A stretch of 46,157 nucleotides of DNA, from NCBI RefSeq assembly GCF_010548145.1, contig NZ_JAAGLN010000029.1:1-46157 (forward strand). Reading direction: 5' to 3'. How positions within the stretch are numbered: position 1 is the stretch's first letter; the number at the start of each line of letters is the position of its first letter. The position numbers were made by a program, and so were the translations under genes. The notes beneath the pieces were generated by a model, which worked only from the letters and a program-made list of their open reading frames with translations, was not told where the DNA came from and searched no databases. Shown here piece by piece: positions 16,972-25,925 of the stretch. The stretch is from Streptomyces sp. SID10853 (GTDB lineage Bacteria > Actinomycetota > Actinomycetes > Streptomycetales > Streptomycetaceae).

Positions 16972-18459
16972 GTGCAGGTGAAACAGGTATTGGAACTCGC
17001 CGACCTCGGGGTGGCACCGCTGTGGGCGCCCCCTCGTGCGCTGCGGCGGACCGTCACCGGTGTCACGACGTCCGACATGGAGAATCCGTCGACGTATCTG
17101 TCGCCGGGGGAGATCGTTCTGACCGGACTGGTCTGGTGGCAGCCGGACCACCGCGGGGCGGCGCGGGCCTTCGTCTCGGCGCTCCGGGCCGCGGGGGCGG
17201 TCGCGCTGATCGCCGGAGAAGGTGTGCACGGCGCGATCCCCGATGAGCTCTTCGACGCGTGCCGGGACCATGAGCTGCCGCTCTTCTCGGTGCCGCAGAG
17301 CACCACGTTCCGCGCCGTCCTCGACCGGATCTATGTGTGGCTGTGGGCCGACATACGGGAGTCCGGCGCCCCGGCACTGCCGTCGATCGTCAGGGACGAA
17401 CTCCTCACCGGCATCACCTCCGCGGCCCCGGTCGGCGCGGTGCTCAGAACGGCGGTCGAGCGCCTCGAACTCCCGGAGCTCGCGCTGGTCTCCCCCGCAG
17501 GCCGGGTGATCGCGAGCAGTGCCCCGTACACCGCGGACGGCCAGCAGGGCACCCAGGCGCCGGTCACACCGGGTCAGGAATCACCGTTCGACGGCTGGTG
17601 GCTGCGCACGGCCCGAGCGGTCGGCTCACGCCGTTGGCCCGTACTCAACGAGCTGGCCGCCCTGTTCGCCACCAGGCTGACGCAGCACCGGGAGCGGCTC
17701 ACTGCCCGTGGCGCGGCGGCCGGGGAGCTGCTCGCCGGCCTCGGCACGAAGGGCGCTCCGGCGGGATCGGGGGCCGTGCACGCGTGCGGCCTGCCCGGCG
17801 ACGTCGCACTCACACCGGTCGTGGTGAGAACACCCGGTGCGCCGGCCTCCTGGGCCGTGGACGCGGCCAACGAGCTGCTCGAAGCATGCGCGGTGGATTT
17901 CGCCGTGTGCCCGGGTGGAGCCGCCGAGGCGGTCGGTTTCGTCGCCGCGCCGCCTGACCGGCTCGCCCCCCTGCTGTCCGGGCAACTGCCCGCTCTGCAG
18001 AGGCTCGTCGACGACGTCACCATCGCGGTGGGCGTCGGCCCGGGTGCCCGTCCCAGCGATCTCGCCCCGGCTGTGCACGGGGCTCGTTTCCTCGCGGATG
18101 CCGCCGGCCGACGACCGGGCGCCGGGCCCCGGGTCCGCACAGGCGCCGCCCTCACGCGTCTCAGTACGCTCCTGGAGGGGGTGCCCGCTCCCGTGTCGCA
18201 CGCCTACCGGATGCGCACGATAGGCCCGGTGATCAGTTATGACACCGCGAAGGGCACCGAACTGCTGCTGACGCTGGCGACGTTCCTGGAGAACGGGGCG
18301 TCGTGGACCCGCACGGCGGCGGCCCTGCATCTCCACGTGAACACCGTTCACTACCGGATCGAACGGGCAGAGGCACTCACCGGCCGCCGGGTGTCCGACC
18401 CGGACGACCAGAGCGACCTCTGCACCGCTCTCATCCTGCATCAGCAGTCCCACGGGTAA
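16972..18459 (+). CDS. PucR-family transcriptional regulator
   Basis: A 495-residue regulator. The first 120 residues form the PucR ligand-sensing domain (VLELADLGVAPLWA, then VTTSDMENPSTYLSPGEIVL). A long middle region follows, and the C-terminal HTH_30 domain is visible as LATFLENGASWTRTAAALHL and HVNTVHYRIERAE. PucR proteins control purine and related catabolic genes and bind small effectors. I use GTG 16972; a second GTG at 16978 is equally possible, and neither has a clear ribosome-binding site. It faces the Mo hydroxylase operon across a candidate operator. Confidence 0.9.
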   Translation: MQVKQVLELADLGVAPLWAPPRALRRTVTGVTTSDMENPSTYLSPGEIVLTGLVWWQPDHRGAARAFVSALRAAGAVALIAGEGVHGAIPDELFDACRDHELPLFSVPQSTTFRAVLDRIYVWLWADIRESGAPALPSIVRDELLTGITSAAPVGAVLRTAVERLELPELALVSPAGRVIASSAPYTADGQQGTQAPVTPGQESPFDGWWLRTARAVGSRRWPVLNELAALFATRLTQHRERLTARGAAAGELLAGLGTKGAPAGSGAVHACGLPGDVALTPVVVRTPGAPASWAVDAANELLEACAVDFAVCPGGAAEAVGFVAAPPDRLAPLLSGQLPALQRLVDDVTIAVGVGPGARPSDLAPAVHGARFLADAAGRRPGAGPRVRTGAALTRLSTLLEGVPAPVSHAYRMRTIGPVISYDTAKGTELLLTLATFLENGASWTRTAAALHLHVNTVHYRIERAEALTGRRVSDPDDQSDLCTALILHQQSHG

Positions 18460-18514
18460 CCACGGCGAGCCGGCCCGGGCGGAGCCGGCCCGACCGCTGC
18501 GGGTCTCCCGCCGG

Positions 18515-19351
18515 TCAGCCGTTCGCGAGGGCTTTCACACGGTCGAGACTGCCGTTGAACCGGTCATGGTCGCCGACCCCGGCCCCCTTGGACGTGTACT
18601 GCCAAATGGTCTGGTACTTCCAGCCCGCGGGCAGGGCTCCGACGGACGACCCGTAGTTCGGAACCCACAGCGGATTGGTCTTGCCGAAACCGGAGTTGTT
18701 GCCCGTGCAGGACTTCCACCAGTTGGTGGAGGTGTACAGCACGACGTCCCGGCCGGTCTTCGCCTTGTAGGTCTTGGAGAAGTCCCTGACCCAGTTGACC
18801 ATCCCCTGGTGGCTCAGTCCGTAGCAGGTGGCGCCGTAGGGGTTGTACTCCATGTCCAGAGCGCCCGGCAGGGTCTTGCCGTCCTTGGACCAGCCTCCGC
18901 CGTGTGCCAGGAAGTACTTGGCCTGCGTAGCGCCGCTCGACGTGTTGGGGGTGGCGAAGTGGTAGGCACCCCGGATGATGCCGGCTTTGTACGACCCGTT
19001 GTACTGCTGGGCGAAGGACGGGTTCGTGTAACTCGTGGACTCCGTCGCCTTGATGTAGGCCAGCTTCACGCCGGACTTCCACAGCGGGGACCATGCGACG
19101 CTGCCCTGATGGCTGCTGACGTCGACACCCTCCGTCCCCCGGGCGCCGGTGAGCGCGACGCCGCTCCTGCTGGTGCCCTCATGCCTGAGGATCTGGGAGC
19201 CGGCGAAGTCGTCCCCGGGGTGTGAGGGCTCGGTGACGCCGGCGGCGGCGCCCGCGGCACTGGACAACACGAGAGCAAGGGCAGGAACACCCATGGCCAG
19301 AGCGGCCAGAACGGTCGACCTCCGGCGAGGCGTACAGGCGGTCACAGACAT
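18515..19351 (-). CDS. Secreted GH25 muramidase
   Basis: A 278-residue cell-wall hydrolase. A twin-Arg-rich N-terminus (TPRRRSTVLAALAMG) and hydrophobic core make a signal peptide to about residue 37. The GH25 barrel follows, with DVSSHQG (D77) and DMEYNPYG (D166 and E168, the catalytic DxE pair). It ends with the YTSTNWW, LWVPNYG and IWQYTS blocks of Streptomyces N,O-diacetylmuramidases. It cleaves the MurNAc-GlcNAc bond of peptidoglycan. GGAGGAG precedes the ATG. It is placed between catabolic modules without obvious functional connection. Confidence 0.94.
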   Translation of the reverse strand: MSVTACTPRRRSTVLAALAMGVPALALVLSSAAGAAAGVTEPSHPGDDFAGSQILRHEGTSRSGVALTGARGTEGVDVSSHQGSVAWSPLWKSGVKLAYIKATESTSYTNPSFAQQYNGSYKAGIIRGAYHFATPNTSSGATQAKYFLAHGGGWSKDGKTLPGALDMEYNPYGATCYGLSHQGMVNWVRDFSKTYKAKTGRDVVLYTSTNWWKSCTGNNSGFGKTNPLWVPNYGSSVGALPAGWKYQTIWQYTSKGAGVGDHDRFNGSLDRVKALANG

Positions 19352-19428
19352 GAGACTCCTCCAAGGGTCGAGCCCAGCCTGCGGGGAGTCCGGGGGGACA
19401 CTCCGGCAGGCGCGCGGAGGACCCAGCT

Positions 19429-19444
19429 CATATCACCCGATATG
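19429..19444. promoter_or_regulatory. Inverted repeat upstream of GH25 gene
   Basis: CATATC and GATATG form a perfect 6-bp inverted repeat around ACCC, about 80 bases upstream of the GH25 start, in an AT-richer spot than its surroundings. It could be a regulator site or part of the promoter. Confidence 0.35.
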
Positions 19445-19505
19445 TCGTACGGTTGACGCGGCGGCAGTGCGGCCGGACCTCCGGGGCGACGCCCAGCGAC
19501 CGGTG

Positions 19506-19547
19506 CTCACCTGCCGGGACTCACCTGCCGGCACTCACCTGCCGGCC
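19506..19547. repeat. 14-bp triple repeat spanning a stop codon
   Basis: Three tandem units CTCACCTGCCGG(G/C)(A/C) occupy 19506-19519, 19520-19533 and 19534-19547. The third contains the stop codon of the 4-oxalocrotonate decarboxylase gene (TGA at 19535-19537, minus strand). Since 14 is not a multiple of three, each extra copy gives a stop in a different frame, so the repeat may have arisen harmlessly downstream. Confidence 0.75.
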
Positions 19548-20317
19548 ACGCTCACCGAGCCGAGACGGGTGAAGTCGGCCACGGCGTGCGTGCCCTCCGT
19601 GACGGTCACGGCGTCGGTCAGGCCCCCGGTGAGGACCAGCGCACCGGCTTCGATCGCCTGCCCTCGCGCCGCGAGTGAGTTCGCGGCCAGCGCCAGCGCC
19701 TCCGCCGGGTGCCCCTGGACCGCGGCCCCGGTAGCGGTGTCGACCACCTCACCGTCGACGCGGAACACGCAGCCTTCCAGGGCGAGATCGAGGTCCGCAA
19801 CGGGGTATCCGGTGGGGTTCACGACGAGACGCGACGAGGAGGCGTTGTCGGCCACCACGTCGGGCAGACGGAAGCGGAAGTCCCGGTACCTGGAGTCGAT
19901 GATCTCGAACCCGGCGTGGACCGAGCGCACCGCCGCGAGGGCGGTCGCACCGGTGACTCCCGGGCCCTCCAGCCGTTCTCCCATGACGAACACGATCTCG
20001 GGCTCGATACGCGGGTGAATGAGTTCGCCGAGCGGGACGGGCTCGCCCTGCGGGAGGACCATCGCGTCGGTGAGCCATGCGGTCAGCGGGGAGGAGATTC
20101 CCATCCGCTGCTGCTTGGCGCGTGAGGTGAGCCCCAGCTTGACGCCGATGACCCGCTCGCCCTGCTCCCGCTTGAGGTCGAGCAGACGGTCCTGTGCGGC
20201 GTAGGCGTCGGCCAGGGAGAAGTCCGGCCATGCGTCGGTGAAGGGGTCACGGTCCCGGCGCTCGTGTTCCGCGCCGAGCAGTTCTCGGGCGACCTTTTCC
20301 GTAGTCCACTGGGTCAT
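19535..20317 (-). CDS. 4-oxalocrotonate decarboxylase (XylI/DmpH type)
   Basis: A 260-residue member of the hydratase/decarboxylase family. The GVKLGLTSRAKQQRMGI and IHPRIEPEI blocks and the ending LVLTGGLTDAVTV...LGSVSV match the decarboxylase branch; the hydratase branch, seen in this window at 28136, has LTGALG in that place. IEPEI, DSRY and VADNASSSR should hold the Mg2+ and dienol. It decarboxylates (3E)-2-oxohex-3-enedioate to 2-hydroxypenta-2,4-dienoate. In known pathways it works in a complex with the hydratase, here encoded 8 kb away. It follows the MFS gene by 31 bases. Confidence 0.85.
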   Translation of the reverse strand: MTQWTTEKVARELLGAEHERRDRDPFTDAWPDFSLADAYAAQDRLLDLKREQGERVIGVKLGLTSRAKQQRMGISSPLTAWLTDAMVLPQGEPVPLGELIHPRIEPEIVFVMGERLEGPGVTGATALAAVRSVHAGFEIIDSRYRDFRFRLPDVVADNASSSRLVVNPTGYPVADLDLALEGCVFRVDGEVVDTATGAAVQGHPAEALALAANSLAARGQAIEAGALVLTGGLTDAVTVTEGTHAVADFTRLGSVSVAGR

Positions 20318-20348
20318 TGACGGGCTCCGTATCGGTAGGTGGGTTCGG

Positions 20349-21647
20349 TCAGCGTGCGGTGGTCTGTGCGCTGGCTTCGGTACCGGTTTCGAGGCCCGGT
20401 TTCCGGTTCGCGGTCTCAGGAAGGAAGAAGAAGACCACGACGGCCGCCAGCAGGTAGAACACGGCGGTCCCCGTCATCGCCAGCGACGCTCCCGCGGAGT
20501 CGGCCAGGAATCCGACGACAGCCGGCGCGAGCGCACTCAGCGCCCGCCCGCCGTTGTAGATGAAGCCCTGCGCGAAAGCGCGGATCTCGGTCGGGAAGAG
20601 TTCGGCGAAGGTCGGTCCGAAGCCCGAGTAGAAGCCGGTCCCGAAGAGGGTCATGACGGCCCCGAAGAGCATCATGGCGATCTGGTTCTGCAGCATGAAG
20701 AACACCGGGATGCACAGCGCAGCGACGAGGAAGTACACGAGGAACGCCGTGCGGCGCCCGAAGCGGTCTGCGACGTAGCCGAAGGTCACGAAGCCCACGG
20801 CGGCGCCGATCTGCATCACCACGATCCAGGTGGTGGAGTCCGCCAGGCTCATTCCCCGCCCGCCGTCGGCGACGGGAGTCGACAGATAACTGGGAATCCA
20901 GGTGAAGAGCCCCCAGTAGCCGAACATGGCCGCCGTGGTGAAGGCCAGGCACACCACCACGGTCCCCGGCCGTTCCGCGAACAGGCGCCGGAAGGACTGC
21001 TTGGGGCTCAGACGTTCACTCGCCGATGTCCATGCCTCGGACTCCTTGGTTCCGCGGCGTACCCAGAAGGCGAGCACCGCGGGGGCCGCGCCGACGAAGA
21101 ACGCCCACCGCCAGCCGAGCGCCGGGACCACGAGCAGGGTCACGACGGCGGCCGCGGCGTAACCGGTGGCGAACGCGCTCTGCACCCACGCGATGACCTT
21201 GCCGCGGTGGCGCGCCGGCCAGCTCTCGGAGAGCAGGGCGGTACCCGCGCCCCACTCACCTCCGATGCCCAGCCCCACGATCAGGCGCGCGATCATCAGC
21301 GTGGGCACGCCCGTGGTGAAGCCGCAGAGCAGTGTCCCCACGGAGTAGCACAGGATGCTGGCCATCATCGACTTGGTCCGCCCGAACCGGTCGGCGAGGA
21401 AGCCGAATATGAGGCCGCCGAACGCGGAGGCCACCAGCGTGAGGGACGCGATCAGACCGGCCAGCCCCTGGTCGGTGTGGAAGTCCTTGATGATGTAGGT
21501 GATGACCATCGAGAAGATCATCAAGTCCATGATGTCGAGCATCCAGCCCAGGTAGGCGGCCCAGAACGTACGCCACTGGTTCCTGCTCCTGTTTCTGAAC
21601 CAGCGACCGGTGTCCGTCGCCGCATCGGGTCCGTTGCCTTGTGCCAC
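20349..21647 (-). CDS. MFS transporter, aromatic-acid:H+ symporter type
   Basis: A 432-residue, 12-helix major facilitator. Both copies of motif A are visible: GFLADRFGRTKS in the first half and YVADRFGRRTA in the second. The first helix carries WMLDIMDLMIFS, which resembles the D-x-x-D signature of AAHS permeases such as PcaK and BenK. The GTG at 21647 has AAGGAG five bases upstream. With the decarboxylase downstream it forms a two-gene operon divergent from the cupin gene. It most likely imports the aromatic or acid substrate of the island. Confidence 0.88.
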   Translation of the reverse strand: MAQGNGPDAATDTGRWFRNRSRNQWRTFWAAYLGWMLDIMDLMIFSMVITYIIKDFHTDQGLAGLIASLTLVASAFGGLIFGFLADRFGRTKSMMASILCYSVGTLLCGFTTGVPTLMIARLIVGLGIGGEWGAGTALLSESWPARHRGKVIAWVQSAFATGYAAAAVVTLLVVPALGWRWAFFVGAAPAVLAFWVRRGTKESEAWTSASERLSPKQSFRRLFAERPGTVVVCLAFTTAAMFGYWGLFTWIPSYLSTPVADGGRGMSLADSTTWIVVMQIGAAVGFVTFGYVADRFGRRTAFLVYFLVAALCIPVFFMLQNQIAMMLFGAVMTLFGTGFYSGFGPTFAELFPTEIRAFAQGFIYNGGRALSALAPAVVGFLADSAGASLAMTGTAVFYLLAAVVVFFFLPETANRKPGLETGTEASAQTTAR

Positions 21648-21774
21648 ACCCACTCCTTCGCCTGGCCGTCCTGTCCTGATACCGGTCGGATGACAGCCAC
21701 TCAAACAGTCCCGTATTGCTCAACGAGACAGCAATATCGATGTGCGCGACGAAGTTAACACGGCAACTCTATCT

Positions 21775-21785
21775 GTCACAGTGAC
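21775..21785. promoter_or_regulatory. Palindrome between MFS and cupin genes
   Basis: GTCACAGTGAC is a perfect 11-base palindrome (GTCAC-A-GTGAC) in the 230-base divergent spacer. The adjacent IclR gene makes it a candidate IclR operator. Its small size means it could be chance. Confidence 0.35.
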
Positions 21786-21877
21786 CAGTACGCATGTATC
21801 GTTCACCGCGACATACGGAGCCGCAGAAGCTACTCGGTCGAGTGGCGGCGGCGACAGAGACGGAGTGGAAGACCGAC

Positions 21878-22555
21878 ATGACTCAGCGAACCCTCCTGTT
21901 GTTCGAGGACACCCTCCCCGCCGGGGCCAAGCCGGTGTATCTGCCCGCAGGCGCCCGCGCCGTCTACGTACGGTCGGGGTCGGTCGACGTGATCGGCGAC
22001 GACGGCAGCCGCTTCCTGTGGGAGGGCGCCGCCCTGGTCGCCGGCAAGGAGGCCACCCTGGCGGCCGGTGACGAGGACACCGTGCTGTGGAGGTGGGAGC
22101 TGGCCGACGGGGACGCCGACGAGCGGGACTTCCGTTTCCGCTCGGCCCCTGAGGCCGACAGCACCCTCAAGCTGCGGGCCGCCTTCGACTTCGACGACCG
22201 GTACACCTGGCTGATGCGGTGCGACACGGTGCGCTTCCCCGCAGGCGGCACCGCGCTGACACATCTGCACCAGGGGCCCGGTATCCGTGTGGTCCTGGAC
22301 GGCGAGATCACCATCGAGACCGAGGGCACCTCCGCCACCCACCTGCCGGGGGACGCCTGGGCCGAGCAGGGCGTACTCCCCGTGCGCGCCCCCACCACGG
22401 AACGCCGGCCGACGACGTTCGTGCGGTGCTTCCTGCTGCCCAAGCAGAACAAGGGCGTCAGCTCGATCCGGATCGTCGAGCCGGAGGACCGCGCCAAGCC
22501 CAATACCCAGAAGTACCGTGTCCTGGCGGAGCAGGTCCTGGCGTCCGGCACCTGA
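21878..22555 (+). CDS. Two-domain cupin protein of unknown substrate
   Basis: A 225-residue bicupin. The first cupin (about residues 10-75: LPAGARAVYVRSGSVDVIG) lacks the His ligands. The second (about 105-195) has HLHQGPGIRVVLDGEITIE, with H129 and H131 as likely metal ligands, but the Glu of the consensus motif is not at its usual place. Overall it resembles the ureidoglycine-aminohydrolase type of bicupin and not a gentisate or 3-hydroxyanthranilate dioxygenase. It leads a cupin-IclR-tautomerase set and could be the missing ring-opening or hydrolytic step. Start at ATG 21878; an upstream extension has no family match. Confidence 0.75.
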   Translation: MTQRTLLLFEDTLPAGAKPVYLPAGARAVYVRSGSVDVIGDDGSRFLWEGAALVAGKEATLAAGDEDTVLWRWELADGDADERDFRFRSAPEADSTLKLRAAFDFDDRYTWLMRCDTVRFPAGGTALTHLHQGPGIRVVLDGEITIETEGTSATHLPGDAWAEQGVLPVRAPTTERRPTTFVRCFLLPKQNKGVSSIRIVEPEDRAKPNTQKYRVLAEQVLASGT

Positions 22556-22672
22556 GGCGCTTGACTACGATCATGTGCGGTGCTCCGCGCACCGCGCCTC
22601 ATACGGCGGCGGCCGAGAGGGCCGGCGCCGCAGACCATCCGTCGTCCGCGACCGAACCGGGGAGCCAAGGGC

Positions 22673-23488
22673 TTGAGCGAGGAACAGGCACCGACACCAC
22701 AGCAGGACGATCCGCCTGCCGGACGGAGCGACTCCCCCTCGCCGACGCTGCTTCCGCTGCTGCTCCTGGAGACCCTGCTCAAGGGCAACGGCTCCTGGGG
22801 CGTCACCGAACTCGCCAACGCCCTCGGTCTCCCCAAGGCGCGCGTGCACCGGCATGTCTCGAATCTGCGGCAGGCCGGATTCCTGTCCCAGAACTCCGGC
22901 ACCAGGCGCTACGAGCCGGGGTGGCGGCTGGTGCTGCTGGGCCAGCACATCGAGGCGCGTGCCCAGCTCGTCTCCCTGGCCAAGCCGGTCATGCGGCGGA
23001 TGCGCGACCAGGTCTCCCAGACCATCGTGTTCTCACAGCTCACCGACGCGGGCGTCACGGTCACCGAAGTACTGCCCGGCGGATCACCGATCGACGTGGT
23101 CCTCAACCCCGGTACGCAGTTCTCCTACAACAGCTCCGCGCAGGGCAAGGTGGGGCTGGCGTTCGCCTCACCCGACCAGCTGAAGCAGTGGGGCGGGCTC
23201 CTCGACGAACAGCGCACTCCGAGCACCGTGGTGGACCAGGATGTGCTGTGGCAGCAGATCGGCACGGTCAGGCGCCGGGGCTGGGCCTCGGCGCCCGAGG
23301 AGACCTACCGCGGCATCAACACCGTGGCGGCGCCCGTGTTCTCGGCCGACGGCGGCGTCATCTGCACACTGGCCGTGGTGGCCTCCATCCACTACCTGCC
23401 CGACCCGCCGCCGCACGAGGTCATCACCGCCGTCACGACCGGCGCCGCTGAGCTGTCCCGGGAGTTCGGCCACGGCCGTCCGGTGTGA
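22673..23488 (+). CDS. IclR-family transcriptional regulator (module B)
   Basis: A 271-residue regulator with a winged HTH (WGVTELANALGLPKARVHRH, then VSNLRQAGFLSQ, roughly residues 42-80) and an IclR effector domain (QFSYNSSAQGKVGLAF, PVFSADGGVICTLAVVA). The TTG at 22673 is preceded by a purine-rich GGGGAGCCAAGG; an earlier GTG at 22580 gives an Arg/Pro-rich extension with no family match. It lies between the cupin and tautomerase genes on the same strand and faces the MFS operon. IclR proteins commonly control aromatic-acid catabolism. Confidence 0.88.
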   Translation: MSEEQAPTPQQDDPPAGRSDSPSPTLLPLLLLETLLKGNGSWGVTELANALGLPKARVHRHVSNLRQAGFLSQNSGTRRYEPGWRLVLLGQHIEARAQLVSLAKPVMRRMRDQVSQTIVFSQLTDAGVTVTEVLPGGSPIDVVLNPGTQFSYNSSAQGKVGLAFASPDQLKQWGGLLDEQRTPSTVVDQDVLWQQIGTVRRRGWASAPEETYRGINTVAAPVFSADGGVICTLAVVASIHYLPDPPPHEVITAVTTGAAELSREFGHGRPV

Positions 23489-23557
23489 GCCCGCCGCCGG
23501 GCCGGCCTCGGGTCGACCCGAAACGCACGACACCCATCCCAGCAAGGAGCAGGTTCC

Positions 23558-23743
23558 ATGCCGATCATCCAGGTCACACTGGTCAAGGGCCGCGATGACG
23601 AGAAGATCCGCGCGTGCGTACGCGAGCTCGCCAGGACCGCCGCACGCACCCTGGACGCGCCGCTGGAGAGCGTCCGGGTGATGGTCCACGAGACGGAGCC
23701 CGACCGGTTCGCCGTCGGCGACCGGCTGAAGAGCGACGGATAA
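23558..23743 (+). CDS. 4-oxalocrotonate tautomerase
   Basis: A 61-residue tautomerase. After Met removal the N-terminal Pro-1 is the catalytic base. R11 (LVKGR), R39 (ESVRV) and F50 (RFAVG), the other active-site residues of the 62-residue 4-OT family, are all at canonical positions. It converts 2-hydroxymuconate to (3E)-2-oxohex-3-enedioate, the substrate of the decarboxylase encoded at 19535-20317. AAGGAG stands eight bases upstream. Last gene of the cupin-IclR-tautomerase set. Confidence 0.95.
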   Translation: MPIIQVTLVKGRDDEKIRACVRELARTAARTLDAPLESVRVMVHETEPDRFAVGDRLKSDG

Positions 23744-23852
23744 CGCGCCCCGGCCCGCCTCGACCGCGGCTTCGCACCGAAGCTGACGTGTCCGCCACCG
23801 CCCCGGACAGGATGCGGCCCACCGCCGCTGCCGGCGGAGACCGCACCGGGCT

Positions 23853-25877
23853 CTACCGACGTCCGGGGCCGGCGGAAGCGGGTCGCAGCAGGGTCAGCTC
23901 GGACGCTCCCGCGTACGCGAGGCCGTTCGCGGCAGAGGTCGCGGTGAGCCGGACGTAGCGTGCCCCGGTTCTCGGGAAGGTGATCTCCTTCTCCGTCTGG
24001 TCGTTGGCGAAGGCCCCCCGGGCGACCGTGCGCCAGGTGGTGCCGTCGGAGCTGACGGCGAAGGTCCAGTCGCCGATACGGCCGTTGGGCGCCGCGTCCT
24101 GCCTGGGCAGGTAACGGAACCCGGCGAGCTGCCGCTCGGCGCCCAGGCCGACGGTGACATGGTGCGGCATCGGTGCCGCCGCCGGGGTGTAGGCGGTGTG
24201 CCAGCACGTATAAGGGTCGTCGTCGAGGATGTTGCCGGCCCGCCCGTCCTCCCCGGTGGTCTCCTCGCTGTCGGTGGTGACCGTCATCCCGGCCTTGGGC
24301 AGGGCGCTGAGGTAGTCGGTGGTGCTGCCGGGCGGGCCGCCGACGGCGTCCACCCGGCCGAGGAACGCCCACGCGGATGCGGCACGTGGCGATCCCCAGG
24401 TACGCGTGGCCAGCACCTGCAACGGTCTGCGCGCGAAGTGGTCGAAGAACGCGGTGCTCTGTGTTTCCGCGCTGTCCGACCACCGCGCGACCTTGTAGCC
24501 GAGGACGCGTCCGCCCCCCGTCGCCGGTGTCGGGAACGCGTAGTTCTCGTAGGTGTCACGGATGTCGACGTAGCCGTACTCGCCGGGCTTCTGCCCGAAA
24601 CCGGGGCTCACGTACAGCACAGGCTCAGGTGTGGCGACCACGGTGTAGCCCTTGGCGACCAGTGGCGCCGGGTCGCTGTCGATGTAGTCGTCCAGGACGA
24701 TCGTCCTGTCGGGTGCGATGGAGGACTGCTGGCCGTACTGGTCCCACCACTCCCACGCCTCCGTGGTCTTGCCGTGCGAACGTATCTGCTTGTTCAGGGT
24801 GTTGAGGAAGTCGACGAAGACGTCCCCGGTGTAGCCGAACCCACGGGCGTTCTTGTAGGAGACGAGCTCCGGGCAGGAGTTCTTCTTGTCGTCCAGGCCG
24901 ATCTCGTCGCCGCCGACATGGACGTACTTGCTGTCGAAGAGGGGGATGACGGCTTCCAGGAGCCCGTGCACGAAATCGCGGGTGTGCTGTTTCGTGATGT
25001 CCAGGGTCCAGCCGCCGCGTTCGCCGCCCGGCCAGGTCGCGTGGTCCATCGAGGAACAGGCGAAGCGCAGGGTCGGATCGTAGGCGGTGAGCGGGGTGGA
25101 GTGGCCGGGCAGGTCGATCTCGGGGATGACGTCGACGTGGTACGTACGGGCGTAGTCCTGCAGTTCCCGCAGCTCGGCCGGGGTGTAGGAGTCGGCGGAC
25201 GCAAGCCCGGGGAATTGGGGCAGCCGGATGCGGAAGCCGGACCAGTCGGTCAGGTGCAGATGGAAGGTGGTGAGTTTCTGCCAGGCCATGTCGCGTATCT
25301 GCGTCTTGAGATAGCTGAGGGGGAAGAACTTGCGGCCCACGTCGAGCATCTGGGCGCGCTGCTCGACGTCGGGCCAGTCGCGTGCGGTGCCGTGCGGGAC
25401 CGAGGTGTGGTGGCCGTCGAGCTTGATGGCCTGTTCGATGGTCTGGGTCGCGTAGAACACACCGGTGTCTCCGGTGGCATCCACCGCGAGCACCTCATCG
25501 ATGTCCAACGCATAACCCTGGGGACCGAGTTGGGTGTCGGTGCTGTCGGCGCGCAACGCTATGTCGCCACCCCTGGGGCGTCCCGTGACGAGGGGGAGGG
25601 TGTGCCCGGTGAGAGCGGACAGGTCGGTCGCGAACGTACGTGCGGTGGAACGGAGTTGACCGGCGCCGGAGCCGTCCAGAACGATCCGCGAACGGGGGCC
25701 CAGGTGGAACATGCCGTGCCCGCCCCGCCATTCGCGGATACCGGGCTGAACGGCCGGGGCGGAATTGGCGGATTCGGTGGTGGATTCGGTGGCGGAGGCG
25801 GTACCGGTGGCGCCGAGCGGCGCCAGGCCGGCGACGAGTAGTACGACCGACAGAACATGCCGGATGAAACGTCTCAT
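23853..25877 (-). CDS. Secreted GH20 beta-N-acetylhexosaminidase with CBM32-like tail
   Basis: A 674-residue exported enzyme: signal peptide to about residue 30, a GH20b N-terminal domain (about 45-165), and a catalytic barrel with HLHLTDWSGFRI, EIDLPGHS and HVGGDEIG carrying the catalytic D324-E325 pair. The C-terminal F5/8-type (CBM32-like) sugar-binding domain runs from about 530 to the end, with ERQLAGFRYLPRQ and ARYVRLTATS. It removes terminal GlcNAc or GalNAc from chitin or glycans. The start at 25877 is chosen because the signal peptide begins there. It stands between modules B and C and has no evident part in them. No DasR-type site was seen. Confidence 0.93.
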   Translation of the reverse strand: MRRFIRHVLSVVLLVAGLAPLGATGTASATESTTESANSAPAVQPGIREWRGGHGMFHLGPRSRIVLDGSGAGQLRSTARTFATDLSALTGHTLPLVTGRPRGGDIALRADSTDTQLGPQGYALDIDEVLAVDATGDTGVFYATQTIEQAIKLDGHHTSVPHGTARDWPDVEQRAQMLDVGRKFFPLSYLKTQIRDMAWQKLTTFHLHLTDWSGFRIRLPQFPGLASADSYTPAELRELQDYARTYHVDVIPEIDLPGHSTPLTAYDPTLRFACSSMDHATWPGGERGGWTLDITKQHTRDFVHGLLEAVIPLFDSKYVHVGGDEIGLDDKKNSCPELVSYKNARGFGYTGDVFVDFLNTLNKQIRSHGKTTEAWEWWDQYGQQSSIAPDRTIVLDDYIDSDPAPLVAKGYTVVATPEPVLYVSPGFGQKPGEYGYVDIRDTYENYAFPTPATGGGRVLGYKVARWSDSAETQSTAFFDHFARRPLQVLATRTWGSPRAASAWAFLGRVDAVGGPPGSTTDYLSALPKAGMTVTTDSEETTGEDGRAGNILDDDPYTCWHTAYTPAAAPMPHHVTVGLGAERQLAGFRYLPRQDAAPNGRIGDWTFAVSSDGTTWRTVARGAFANDQTEKEITFPRTGARYVRLTATSAANGLAYAGASELTLLRPASAGPGRR

Positions 25878-25906
25878 GAGCGCTACCGTCCCGAAGTCGA
25901 CGACTC

Positions 25907-25925
25907 TCTGACATCCGACGTCAGA
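25907..25925. promoter_or_regulatory. Inverted repeat upstream of GH20 gene
   Basis: TCTGAC and GTCAGA form a perfect 6-bp inverted repeat with a seven-base spacer, 30 bases before the GH20 start codon. It does not match the DasR consensus that usually controls GlcNAc genes. Candidate regulator site. Confidence 0.35.

Noticed and set aside
12454..18459. Plain purine degradation locus
   Set aside because: Deaminase, Mo hydroxylase and PucR suggest it, but no uricase, allantoinase, allantoicase or hypoxanthine genes are present, and the remainder of the island is aromatic catabolism. Kept only as one alternative.
24159..25841. 560-codon plus-strand open frame opposite the GH20 gene
   Set aside because: Antisense to a GH20 gene with full motifs; composition is the usual Val/Gly/Arg shadow.
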